From positions 1 to 23,373 of the forward strand of contig CAZWFN010000103.1 in the NCBI GenBank assembly GCA_964633205.1: a stretch of DNA of 23,373 nucleotides, read 5' to 3'. Source of the stretch: CAYVQE01 sp964633205. GTDB taxonomy: Bacteria > Myxococcota > B64-G9. This document shows positions 7,104 to 14,122 of the stretch, piece after piece. Positions within the stretch are counted from its first letter, which is position 1; the number at the start of each line of letters is the position of its first letter. The notes below the pieces were generated by a model. It saw nothing but the letters and a program-made list of their open reading frames with translations, was not told the origin of the DNA and did not search any database. The translations under genes were made by a program, and so were the position numbers.

Positions 7104-9209
7104 GTGACGCCGCTCCAACGCCGACCCGTCGCCGCGCCGCTGCGCCGACCGAGCCCGCAGCTGCGGGCCATCGTCGAAGAAGAGGAACGCCTGCTGGCCC
7201 AGGTGCGCGCCGAGCTGGGCCGCGCCACCGGTCTCGGCGAGCTGCCCGACTACGACGGCGAGCTGCTCGCGCTGCGCGATGCCCTGGCCGAGGAGAGGCT
7301 GGCCGACGATCGGGCCATGCTGCTCGAGCAGATGGACCGCATGGCAGCGCTTTCAGCGGCCCGCGAGCGCTACGATCCGCAACGGCCCGATGCGGCCAAC
7401 CCCTACTTCGCCCACCTGCTCCTCGAGATCGACGGCCGCGGCCAGCGCGACCTGCTGCTGGGCCCGCGCACCTTCCTGCGCGGCGACGTGCGCATCATCG
7501 ACTGGCGCCATGCGCCCATCAGCCGGGTCTTCTACCGTTTCCGCGAGGGCGACTACTTCGCCGAGGAGATCGCCGGCCGCCAGCTCGAGGGCGAGGTGCT
7601 GGCGCGCCGCGTGATCACCGTCGTCGACGGCCGACTGGTGCGGGTGGCCACGCCCCAGGGCACTTGCCTGCGTACCGCCGCTGGGTGGCGAACGGTGGAG
7701 GACGAGAGGCGGCTGGCCGGGGGCGCCGGCAGCGCCACCCGCCCCGACACCGCCGGCCAGCATGCCGCGGCGGTGGGCCCGGAGCTGCGGCTGCGCAGCG
7801 ACAAGCACCTGCCGGCCATCTCGGCCCTGCTCGACCCGGAGCAGTTCGACCTGTTGACCCGTGACCCGGAGGCATTGCTGGTGGTGGCCGGCGGGGCCGG
7901 TTCGGGCAAGACCACCGTCGGGCTGCACCGGCTGGCCTGGCTGGCCTACCAGGACGACGAGCGCTTTCGCTCGGGACGCATGCTGGTGCTGGTGTTCGGA
8001 CGCGCCCTGGCGCGTTACATCGCCAAGGTGCTGCCGGCACTGGGGGTCGAGGGCGTGCCGGTCAAGACCTTGAGCGACTGGGCCCAGGGCATGCGCCGGC
8101 GCCACTTCCCGGAGCTGACCCCCGAGGTCATCCGCCACACGCCGGCCGCGGTGGTGCGTTTCAAGACCCACCGCATCCTGGTACCGATGCTGGAGCAGGC
8201 TGCCCGCGCCAAGCCCGATGCCCGGCCCGAGGTGCTGTTCGACGAGCTGTTCACCGACCGTGACTGGTTGGCTCGGGGCGTGGCGCAACACGCCCCGGGA
8301 GCGTTCAGCGCCGCCGAGCTCGATCGCATCCACCGCTGGTGCGCCGATCAACACTTCCGCCGGGTCGATCCCGACGATCGGGCCGACGAGGAGCCGGCCG
8401 GCTACGACGAGGAGGACGCGCCCATCCTGCTTCGGCTGCAGCAGCTGCTGCGCGGCCGGCTGGTCTTCCGTGGCCGGCGCCGGCTGAGCTACGACCACCT
8501 GTTGGTCGACGAGGTGCAGGACTTCAGCCCGCTGGAGCTGCTGGTGCTGCTGGATACGGTGCGCGGTGGTTCGGTCACCCTGGCCGGCGATCCGGCCCAG
8601 CACATCACCGACAACGACTTCTCCGACTGGAGCGAGGTGCTGCGGCTGCTCGGCCAGCAGCACGTCGAGGTGCGTCCGCTGCAGGTCTCCTACCGCTCGC
8701 CGCGGCCGTTGGCCGAGCTGGGTCGGGCGGTGCTAGGCCCGCTGGCGCCGGCCGAGCCGCTGCGCGCTGGCCGTGAGGGCCTGGCCCCCGAGCTGCTGCG
8801 CTTCGGCGACGCCGGCGCGGCGCTGACCCGGCTGGCCGATACCCTGGCCGACCTGATGGCCCGCGAGCCGCAGGCCTCGGTGGCGGTGCTGGCGCGCGAC
8901 GCCCGGCAGGCCGAGGAGGCCTATGACAGCTTGAACCGCGCCGATCTGCCGGCGCTGGCCCGGGTGCGCGATCAGGAGTTCTCCTTCGGTCCGGGCATCG
9001 AGGTGACCGACGTGGCCCAGACCAAGGGGCTGGAGTTCGACTACGTGGTCCTGCTGGGTGTGGACGCTACCAACTACCCGGCCACCGATGCCGCCCGCCA
9101 CCTGCTCCACGTCGGCATCACCCGCGCCATCCACCAGCTCTGGCTGCTCGTCTGGCGTTCCCCCTCGCCCCTGCTGCCCGATTGGCTGGAGCCCCGCCTC
9201 GGCGGGTGA
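7104..9209 (+). CDS. HelD/UvrD-like superfamily 1 ATPase
   Basis: A 701-residue superfamily 1 ATPase. The N-terminal half is like HelD, the ATPase that removes RNA polymerase from stalled complexes: a coiled coil (about 13-90), NPYFAHLLLE, then IIDWRHAPISRVFYRF. Seen helicase motifs: Walker A GGAGSGKT at 263-270, Walker B LLVDEVQD at 466-473, LAGDPAQ (motif III), VSYRSPRP (IV), DVAQTKGLEFDYVVLLG (V) and HVGITRAIHQLWLL (VI). The GTG at 7104 is chosen because GAGG lies 6 bases upstream and the coiled coil begins soon after; a longer in-frame reading up to 6978 adds a low-complexity Arg/Gly stretch unlikely to be coding. The stop sits just before a scaffold gap and 7 bases before the repeat-element end. 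HelD proper acts with RNA polymerase; whether this diverged relative does is inferred. Confidence 0.85.
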   Translation: MTPLQRRPVAAPLRRPSPQLRAIVEEEERLLAQVRAELGRATGLGELPDYDGELLALRDALAEERLADDRAMLLEQMDRMAALSAARERYDPQRPDAANPYFAHLLLEIDGRGQRDLLLGPRTFLRGDVRIIDWRHAPISRVFYRFREGDYFAEEIAGRQLEGEVLARRVITVVDGRLVRVATPQGTCLRTAAGWRTVEDERRLAGGAGSATRPDTAGQHAAAVGPELRLRSDKHLPAISALLDPEQFDLLTRDPEALLVVAGGAGSGKTTVGLHRLAWLAYQDDERFRSGRMLVLVFGRALARYIAKVLPALGVEGVPVKTLSDWAQGMRRRHFPELTPEVIRHTPAAVVRFKTHRILVPMLEQAARAKPDARPEVLFDELFTDRDWLARGVAQHAPGAFSAAELDRIHRWCADQHFRRVDPDDRADEEPAGYDEEDAPILLRLQQLLRGRLVFRGRRRLSYDHLLVDEVQDFSPLELLVLLDTVRGGSVTLAGDPAQHITDNDFSDWSEVLRLLGQQHVEVRPLQVSYRSPRPLAELGRAVLGPLAPAEPLRAGREGLAPELLRFGDAGAALTRLADTLADLMAREPQASVAVLARDARQAEEAYDSLNRADLPALARVRDQEFSFGPGIEVTDVAQTKGLEFDYVVLLGVDATNYPATDAARHLLHVGITRAIHQLWLLVWRSPSPLLPDWLEPRLGG

Positions 9210-9388
9210 GGTCTCGGAAACGGGGTCAGGTCTNNNNNNNNNNNNNNNNNNNNNNNNNNNNNNNNNNNNNNNNNNNNNNNNNNNNNNNNNNNNNNNNNNN
9301 NNNNNNNNNNNNNNNNNNNNNNNNNNNNNNNNNCGATTGGCTGGAGCCCCGCCTCGGCGGGTGAGGTCTCGGAAACGGGGTCAGGTCT
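9179..9388. other. Scaffold gap (100 N) flanked by an identical 55-bp overlap
   Basis: Positions 9234-9333 are N. The 55 bases before the gap (9179-9233) are identical to the 55 bases after it (9334-9388): the last codons of the HelD-like gene, its stop, and the start of the repeat-element end. This is the pattern left when two contigs overlapping by a fixed k-mer length are joined with a standard 100-N spacer. The natural sequence is probably continuous with one copy, so the second copy of the HelD-like C-terminus (9334-9364) is an artefact, not a gene fragment. Confidence 0.9.
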
Positions 9389-9403
9389 GCCCACTTGACA
9401 CTT
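9370..9403 (+). repeat. Left terminal repeat of the RAYT element
   Basis: It reads CGGAAACGGGGTCAGGTCTG and continues CCCACTTGACACTT. Apart from one missing A it is the exact inverse of 10429-10463. It also matches, in direct orientation, the first arm of the palindrome at 10385-10418 over about 27 bases. Part of it is repeated before the N gap as an assembly overlap. Confidence 0.85.
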
Positions 9404-9431
9404 GTCGAGCACCCGGTGTATTCCTCAGGTC

Positions 9432-10367
9432 ATGCCGCGCAAGAAAAGAGAGGACTACCCCGGAGCCTGGCACCATGTCATGAACCGCGGCCAGCGACGG
9501 CAGAAGATTTTTTTCAAGGACGGCCACTGTCTCAAATTCCTCGATGTTCTGAGCGAGGCCGTGGACCGCTTCGGTATCGAAATCCACGCCTATTCGCTGA
9601 TGCCCAACCACTACCACCTGCTGATCCGCAGCCCTGAAGGCAATTTGTCTGCCGCCATGCGCCACATCAACGGCGTCTACACCCAATGGCTCAACTACAT
9701 GAAGAAGTGGGACGGGCCGGTTTTCCGAGGCCGCTTCACCAGCCAATTGGTGGAGCGGGAGGATCAACTGCGTCTGCTCGTGGCCTATATTCACCTGAAT
9801 CCGCTCAAGGCCCACCTGATCAAGCGACTGGACTCGGAGGCCTGGACCAGCCATCGGGCTTATTTGGGCAAGGAATCAGCCCCTGATTGGCTGAGCGTCC
9901 GGTTCATGACCGATCTTTTCGGCGGCGCGGACGCATTGCACGCCTACGTGCGCTCGGTATACACCAAGACCATCGAATTTCCGGATGACTTCGATCCCGA
10001 AACGGGTCTGTTCAAACGGAAGGGCATCGAAAAACGGACCATGCGTTTCAACCAGCAGCCGGAATCGCCCAAGGCATCGCGGTCGTCTCGTTTTATACCG
10101 CCAGGCGATGTACTTGCGATGGTCATGCGGATATCTGGCGTGAAGTTGGTTGAACTCAAGACGGCGGTGAAGGGCCCCGGAGCAAATCCGGCCCGGCGCT
10201 TCGCAATCTGGGCCCTGTCTCAAAAGGCGGGATTGAGTCACAAGGAAATCGCCCGAATCCTTTCAGCTTCCCCGAACCAGGTGGCCAAGGTACTGGGCCG
10301 CGTGCGCCACGAGAAGCCCAGGCCGCCGTTGCGGGATTGGATCGCGCAGTTCCGGAAAGAAGAGTGA
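9432..10367 (+). CDS. REP-associated tyrosine transposase (RAYT, Y1_Tnp/HUH)
   Basis: A 311-residue HUH single-strand DNA endonuclease of the IS200-like Y1 family, RAYT branch, expected to nick and join palindromic repeats. Seen: AWHHVMNRG at 12-20, the metal-binding HUH signature H60-Y-H62 in SLMPNHYHLLI, GPVFRGRF (95-102), and the likely nucleophile Y119 in VAYIHLNPLKA (117-127). Residues 267-291 (GLSHKEIARILSASPNQVAK) look like a helix-turn-helix, an extension found in long RAYTs. All catalytic residues are present, so it is probably active or recently so. The start at 9432 is chosen because MPRKKREDYPGAWHH is the usual beginning; the ribosome binding site is weak (AGG). Its own repeats flank it on both sides. 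Base composition differs from the neighbours, consistent with transfer. Confidence 0.93.
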   Translation: MPRKKREDYPGAWHHVMNRGQRRQKIFFKDGHCLKFLDVLSEAVDRFGIEIHAYSLMPNHYHLLIRSPEGNLSAAMRHINGVYTQWLNYMKKWDGPVFRGRFTSQLVEREDQLRLLVAYIHLNPLKAHLIKRLDSEAWTSHRAYLGKESAPDWLSVRFMTDLFGGADALHAYVRSVYTKTIEFPDDFDPETGLFKRKGIEKRTMRFNQQPESPKASRSSRFIPPGDVLAMVMRISGVKLVELKTAVKGPGANPARRFAIWALSQKAGLSHKEIARILSASPNQVAKVLGRVRHEKPRPPLRDWIAQFRKEE

Positions 10368-10388
10368 GCTACTGGGGAGCTACTGGGG
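10367..10388 (+). repeat. 11-bp tandem duplication after the transposase stop
   Basis: AGCTACTGGGG occurs twice in direct tandem (10367-10377 and 10378-10388). The first copy begins with the last base of the transposase stop codon, and the second runs into the palindrome. It may come from slippage or from repeated insertion of the palindrome next to the gene. Confidence 0.75.
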
Positions 10389-10455
10389 TCAGGTCTGCCC
10401 ACTTGACACTTATTCGGGCATCCCGAATAAGTGTCAAGTGGGCAGACCTGACCCC
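10385..10455. repeat. Perfect 34-bp palindrome with 3-nt loop (RAYT-associated repeat pair)
   Basis: Arm 10385-10418 begins GGGGTCAGGTCTGCCCACTT and is perfectly complementary to 10422-10455, separated only by CAT. The outer 26 or so bases of each arm match the left end of the element; the inner ATTCGGG/CCCGAAT is unique to this copy. The structure resembles two head-to-head REP units, as in the BIMEs of enterobacteria. Confidence 0.92.
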
Positions 10456-10467
10456 GTTTTCCGTTTT
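10385..10467 (+). terminator. Likely intrinsic terminator formed by the palindrome
   Basis: As RNA the palindrome would form a 34-pair stem followed by GTTTTCCGTTTTTT (10456-10466 and onward). The long stem and two T-tracts fit a factor-independent terminator for the transposase transcript. It would also stop read-through from the HelD-like gene into the Rep helicase gene. No termination data; judged from structure. Confidence 0.55.
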
Positions 10468-10537
10468 TTAGCGTTTGCTCGGGAGGGGGGGATGGGGTAG
10501 AACCGCCGGCCGCGGGGTGGGGTGCTGGAGGCGGTGG

Positions 10538-12556
10538 ATGTCGCGTTGGTTGACAGGCCTGAACCCGGAGCAGCGCCGGGCGGTGGAGACGCTGGACGGG
10601 CCCTTGCTGGTGCTGGCCGGGGCCGGCAGCGGCAAGACGCGGGTGATCACCCACCGCATCGCTCACCTGCTCGAGCAGCGGGCCGCGCCCGAGCAGGTGT
10701 TGGCGGTCACCTTCACCAACAAGGCCGCCGCCGAGATGCGCGAGCGGCTGCGGGCCATGGTCGGTGAGCGGGCCGCCGGCGTGACCATGAGCACCTTCCA
10801 TTCGCTGGGCCTCTATATGCTGCGCGAGGAGGCCCGCCGCGCCCGGCGCTCGAGCCGCTTCGCGGTCTACGACGCCGGCGACCAGCAGGCCTGCCTGCGC
10901 GAGCTGGCCGGCCGGTTGTGCCTGGGCGGCAGCTACGACCTGGGCGCGGTGGCCGCGCGCATCAGCGCCTGGAAGAACGCCTTCGTCGCGCCCGAGGCGG
11001 TCGAAGCGGGCGATGATCCTTACGCCCAGGCCGCGGCCGCGCTCTACCCGGCCTACCAGGAGGCGCTCGAGGCCTTCGACGCGCTGGACTTCGACGATCT
11101 GATCGTGCGGCCCACCCGCCTGCTGGAGCGCTCGGAGAATTGCCGCCAGCGCTGGGCGCAGCGCTTCGCCTGGGTGCTGGTCGACGAGTACCAGGACACC
11201 AACGCCGCCCAGCTGCGCCTGCTGCGGGCCATCGCCGGTGCGCACCGCAACCTGTGCGCGGTGGGCGACGACGATCAGTCGATCTATGCCTGGCGGGGTG
11301 CCCAGGTGCGCAACATCCTGCGCTTCGAGACCGATTTCGGCGGCTGCGCCCGGGTGGAGCTGATGCGCAACTACCGCTCGGTGGGCAGCGTGCTGCGGCT
11401 GGCCAACGCCGTGATCGCGCTCAACGAACAGCGCCACCCCAAGCGCATGCGCGCCGTGCGCGGCGATGGTCCGCCGGCGCGGCTGGTCATCGCCGAGAAC
11501 GGCGAGGCCGAGGCCGAGTGGGTGGCCGATAGGATCGAAGAGCGGCTGCAGGCCGGCCGGCAGCGGCCGGGCCAGATCGCGGTGCTCTACCGCTCCAACA
11601 GCGTCGCCCGCGGCTTCGAGGCTGCCCTGCGCGCGCGACGCATCGGCTACCGGGTGCTGGGTGGCAAGGCGTTCTTCGACCGCAAGGAGGTCAAGGACCT
11701 GACGGCCTACCTGCGGATCTGCGCCTTTCCGGCCGACGCCATCAGCCTGCGCCGGGTGATCAACACCCCGGCCCGCGGCATCGGGCCGCAGACCGTAGGC
11801 AAGCTGGCCGGCTGGGCCGATGCGCGCGGCCTGCCGCTGGCCGCAGCGGTGGAGCGGGCCGATGCGGCGCTGGACGGGGCCGATCGGGCGCTGCCGGCGG
11901 TGCAGGCCTTCGCCGCGTTGGTGCGCCGTTACCGGCAGCGGCTGCGCCGCGGTCCGGCGCTGGCCGAGACGGTCCGCGCCCTGGTAACCGAGCTGGAGCT
12001 GAAGGACGCGCTGCTGCGGTCCTGCGCCACGGGCAAGGCCTTCGAGCTGCGCTGGGGGCTGGTCGAGGGCTTCATCGAGGGGTTGGCGGCCTACTGCGCC
12101 CGCAGCCGGCGGCCGAGTCTGCGCGAGTACCTGTCACAGGTGGCCCTGTTGGAGCTGGACCGCGATGCCGATGAGGGGCCGGCCGAGCGGGTCACCCTGT
12201 CGACATTGCACGGGTCCAAGGGCGCCGAGTGGGACGTGGTCTACCTGGTGGGCCTGGAGGAAGGATTGCTGCCTCACGAGCGGGTGCTCAACCCACAGCT
12301 GACCGACGTCGAGGGCTCGAATCTGGCCGAGGAGCGACGCTTGTGCTACGTGGGCATCACCCGTGCCCGCGACGAGCTGGTGCTCAGCCGGGCCGCCCGC
12401 CGCCGGGTGCGCGGCAAGCTGCGTGCCCGGGCGCCCAGCCGCTTCATCGCCGAGCTGCCCGAATCGGTGCTGGGCACCCACGACCTGACCGCCCCCCTGT
12501 CGACCGACGACGCCCGCCAGCGGCTGGCCCAGATCCGCGCCATGCTGGACAGCTAG
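10538..12556 (+). CDS. rep: ATP-dependent DNA helicase, Rep type
   Basis: A 672-residue superfamily 1A 3'-5' helicase, the same length as E. coli Rep and similar in layout. Seen: Q motif LNPEQRRAV (8-16), Walker A GAGSGKT (28-34), Ib FTNKAAAEMRERL, TFHSLG, Walker B VLVDEYQDTN, motif III AVGDDDQSIYAWRG, IV RNYRSVGS, the FFDRKEVKDLTAYLR segment, V VTLSTLHGSKGAEWDVVYLVG and VI LCYVGITRARDELVLS. The C-terminus ends in RFIAELPES, typical of Rep, and lacks the long C-terminal tail of UvrD and PcrA. The start at 10538 has GGAGG 7 bases upstream; a longer reading adds an unlikely Gly/Trp-rich stretch. The right end of the RAYT element lies just upstream and no clear promoter is seen between. UvrD/PcrA-like function remains possible. 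Confidence 0.9.
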   Translation: MSRWLTGLNPEQRRAVETLDGPLLVLAGAGSGKTRVITHRIAHLLEQRAAPEQVLAVTFTNKAAAEMRERLRAMVGERAAGVTMSTFHSLGLYMLREEARRARRSSRFAVYDAGDQQACLRELAGRLCLGGSYDLGAVAARISAWKNAFVAPEAVEAGDDPYAQAAAALYPAYQEALEAFDALDFDDLIVRPTRLLERSENCRQRWAQRFAWVLVDEYQDTNAAQLRLLRAIAGAHRNLCAVGDDDQSIYAWRGAQVRNILRFETDFGGCARVELMRNYRSVGSVLRLANAVIALNEQRHPKRMRAVRGDGPPARLVIAENGEAEAEWVADRIEERLQAGRQRPGQIAVLYRSNSVARGFEAALRARRIGYRVLGGKAFFDRKEVKDLTAYLRICAFPADAISLRRVINTPARGIGPQTVGKLAGWADARGLPLAAAVERADAALDGADRALPAVQAFAALVRRYRQRLRRGPALAETVRALVTELELKDALLRSCATGKAFELRWGLVEGFIEGLAAYCARSRRPSLREYLSQVALLELDRDADEGPAERVTLSTLHGSKGAEWDVVYLVGLEEGLLPHERVLNPQLTDVEGSNLAEERRLCYVGITRARDELVLSRAARRRVRGKLRARAPSRFIAELPESVLGTHDLTAPLSTDDARQRLAQIRAMLDS

Positions 12557-12563
12557 GTTCCGA

Positions 12564-12584
12564 AGGGGTCTGGGCCAGACCCCT
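12564..12584. repeat. 10-bp perfect palindrome downstream of the Rep helicase
   Basis: AGGGGTCTGG pairs with CCAGACCCCT around a single central G, 8 bases after the helicase stop. It has no T-run. It may act in termination for the convergent gene pair or as a small repeat. It shares only GGGGTC with the RAYT repeat, which is too little to claim relatedness. Confidence 0.6.
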
Positions 12585-12605
12585 GAACACTCAACCGAAG
12601 GGATG

Positions 12606-12659
12606 GGGTACGCGGCGCCGGGACCAGCGGGCGCTGGAGCTGCCTGGCGCCGCGTACCC
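12606..12659. repeat. 14-bp inverted repeat with a nested hairpin in the loop
   Basis: GGGTACGCGGCGCC (12606-12619) pairs perfectly with GGCGCCGCGTACCC (12646-12659). Inside the 26-base loop, CCAGC (12624-12628) pairs with GCTGG (12633-12637). It lies between two convergent genes. It could be a bidirectional transcription barrier or a dispersed palindromic repeat; no second copy is seen in this window. Confidence 0.7.
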
Positions 12660-12704
12660 GATCCGGTGCTGCTCGTTTTGCGGCCGATCCGTTCCGGTGC
12701 CAGC

Positions 12705-13265
12705 TCAGGCGACGCGGCTCAGGATACGCTCGAAGACCGCGCTGAGCCGTTCGCTCGACACCGGCTTGTCGACCCGGGCGTGGGCCCGCAGCATGTCGGG
12801 CGCGGCCGAGCCGTTGCCGCCGAGCATCAGCACGCGCACGTTGCTGCTGCGCTCGTGGTTGCGCACCGCCTCGACCAGCTCCCAGCAGTGGTCGCCGGCG
12901 GTGGCCGCGTCGAGCACCAGCAGATCCGGTGGGCTGGAGCCGACCGAGATCAGGGCGCTGGCGCAGTCCGCCAGCACCTCGACCTTGGCGGTGCGGCCGC
13001 GGCCGTTGAGCGCCCGGCGCACCTCCGGGCCGGTGTCGGGCTCGCGGTCGATGACCAGAACCCGCAGCGGCCGTGACAGCCGGCTCGGGTCGAGGCCGTT
13101 GTCGCGCATGAACTCCGCCAGCGCCTCGCGGCTGATGCGCCAGCGTCCGGTGACCGGATTCTGCTCGGCCTTGAGCCGGCCGGTGGTCAGGTAGGAACGA
13201 ATGGTACGGGCCGGGATGCTGAGCATCCGGGCCACCTGTCCGCTGGTCAATGTGCTGCTGCTCAT
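12705..13265 (-). CDS. BldC/MerR-like HTH fused to a receiver-like domain
   Basis: A 186-residue regulator. Seen: residues 5-53 (LTSGQVARMLSIPARTIRSY to REALAEFM) form a short MerR/excisionase-type helix-turn-helix, as in BldC. Residues 66-186 look like a response-regulator receiver: acidic D73 after strand 1 (LRVLVIDREPD), D119 as likely phosphorylation site (PDLLVLDA) and K167 (DKP). The usual Thr/Ser after strand 4 is replaced by Gly (VLMLGG), so phosphorylation switching may be altered. The DNA-binding domain is N-terminal, the reverse of ordinary response regulators. Start at 13265 has AGGAGG upstream; an ATG 33 bases earlier is less well placed. No histidine kinase gene lies nearby, so it is an orphan. 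AT-rich repeats upstream (13396-13446) could be its own binding region. Confidence 0.8.
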   Translation of the reverse strand: MSSSTLTSGQVARMLSIPARTIRSYLTTGRLKAEQNPVTGRWRISREALAEFMRDNGLDPSRLSRPLRVLVIDREPDTGPEVRRALNGRGRTAKVEVLADCASALISVGSSPPDLLVLDAATAGDHCWELVEAVRNHERSSNVRVLMLGGNGSAAPDMLRAHARVDKPVSSERLSAVFERILSRVA

Positions 13266-13395
13266 GGTCGCTTTCCTCCTCGCCCGGTCGTACAGCAAGA
13301 GGTATGCCAGCGGCTTCGTTTTTCTGTGCCCTAACCAGCTGTAACATATTGATTTATTTCAGGAGGAACCCCTTGGCCGGGGTGCCAGTTTGCCA

Positions 13396-13446
13396 AAAAT
13401 TGCAAAATTGCAATTATAATGCGTTTATTGCTTTGCTATTTTGCAA
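13396..13446. promoter_or_regulatory. AT-rich region with direct and inverted TTGCAAAA repeats
   Basis: AAAATTGC is repeated in tandem at 13396-13403 and 13404-13411, followed by AATTATAATGC. TTGCAAAAT (13400-13408) is the inverse of ATTTTGCAA (13438-13446), 29 bases apart and reaching into the end of the TPR gene. A TATAAT can be read on either strand (13415-13420 plus, 13413-13418 minus) but without a good -35 at the right spacing. This AT-rich patch is exceptional here and lies upstream of the HTH-receiver gene, so a regulatory role is likely though unproven. Confidence 0.5.
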
Positions 13447-14122
13447 CCTTGCGTCTGGCCGGCCGCCGGCGCCGTATGGGCTGTTGGTCCTCGCGGCGGC
13501 GTTGCTCGAGGACCTGCGGGTAGCGCTCCACGTGCTGCAGGATCTGGAGCTTGCGCTCCACCGTCTGGGTGTCCGGCGCGTTGGGTCGCTGCCGCAGGTA
13601 GGTCTTGAAGGCGGCCACCGCCCGGGCCGGGCTGGCGCCGGAGTCGGGACCGCCCAGCATCTGGCGCAGGTACAGCTCGTAGTAGCACTCGGCCAGCAGC
13701 ACCCAGGCGTCGGGAAAGGGGCTCTTCAGGTCGGTGGCCCGCTGCAACGCGGCCGCCGCCTGCTCGAAGCGGCCGCGCATCCACAGGATGCGGCCGCGGT
13801 TGTAGTGGGCCCGGGCGTGATCCGGATCCAGCCGCAGGGTGGCCTCGAAAGCAGCCAGGGCTTCGTCCCAACGGTGTTTTTCGACCAGGCTCAGCCCGCG
13901 GTGGAAGGTGGCTGGCACGTGGTGCGGATTTTCGGCCAGCGCGGCTTCGAGCTTGGCCAGGGCGCTGTCGTACTTGCCCTGGTTCATCAGCTCGACCGCC
14001 TCGCCGTGGAGGCGGTTGGCCTTGGTCAGGAAGTGATAGGTCACCCCGCCGGCCAACAGACCCAGCAGGAAGACGAACGCGATCAGGCCGGCGCGGATGC
14101 GGCCGCTGGCGCTAACCCACAT
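13436..14122 (-). CDS. TPR-repeat protein with N-terminal membrane anchor
   Basis: A 228-residue protein, probably a scaffold or interaction partner in the envelope. Seen: a hydrophobic helix at about 11-31 (LIAFVFLLGLLAGGVTYHFL), followed by tetratricopeptide repeats from about residue 38 to 150 (for example HVPATFHRGLSLVEKHRWDEALAAFEATLRLDP, split over two helices), then a less regular helical region. The C-terminus is a basic tail, RRRRPARRKVAK. No signal peptidase site is evident, so the helix is likely an anchor. The start at 14122 is chosen for its GAGGAGG ribosome binding site; it overlaps the end of trmH by 11 bases, so the two are translated together. The function of the pairing with trmH is not known. 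Confidence 0.85.
   Translation of the reverse strand: MWVSASGRIRAGLIAFVFLLGLLAGGVTYHFLTKANRLHGEAVELMNQGKYDSALAKLEAALAENPHHVPATFHRGLSLVEKHRWDEALAAFEATLRLDPDHARAHYNRGRILWMRGRFEQAAAALQRATDLKSPFPDAWVLLAECYYELYLRQMLGGPDSGASPARAVAAFKTYLRQRPNAPDTQTVERKLQILQHVERYPQVLEQRRREDQQPIRRRRPARRKVAK

Larger units (their letters stand above)
9370..10463 (+). mobile_element. RAYT element bounded by ~34-bp inverted terminal repeats
   Basis: The left end (9370-9403) and the right end (10429-10463) are inverted copies of one sequence of about 34 bases, differing by a single extra A in the right copy. Between them lies one REP-associated tyrosine transposase gene. The element begins 7 bases after the HelD-like stop (counting across the duplicated overlap) and ends 74 bases before the Rep helicase start. 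Its base composition is visibly less GC-rich than its neighbours. RAYTs are often domesticated single-copy genes that move short palindromes rather than themselves, so whether this whole unit is mobile is uncertain. Confidence 0.75.

Noticed and set aside
9334..9364. Apparent second copy of the HelD-like C-terminus after the gap
   Set aside because: It is part of the identical 55-bp overlap on both sides of the N run, so it is an assembly artefact and not a duplication.
10385..10455. CRISPR repeat or phage attachment site
   Set aside because: There is no array of spaced repeats and no integrase; the palindrome matches the ends of the adjacent RAYT element.
13350..13400. Sigma54-like TGGCAC on the minus strand upstream of the HTH-receiver gene
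   Set aside because: The GC element expected 10 bases after the GG is absent in every register I tried.
13415..13420. Perfect TATAAT on the plus strand
   Set aside because: It would drive transcription antisense into the TPR gene and has no -35 at suitable spacing; the surrounding AT-rich repeats make a chance match likely.
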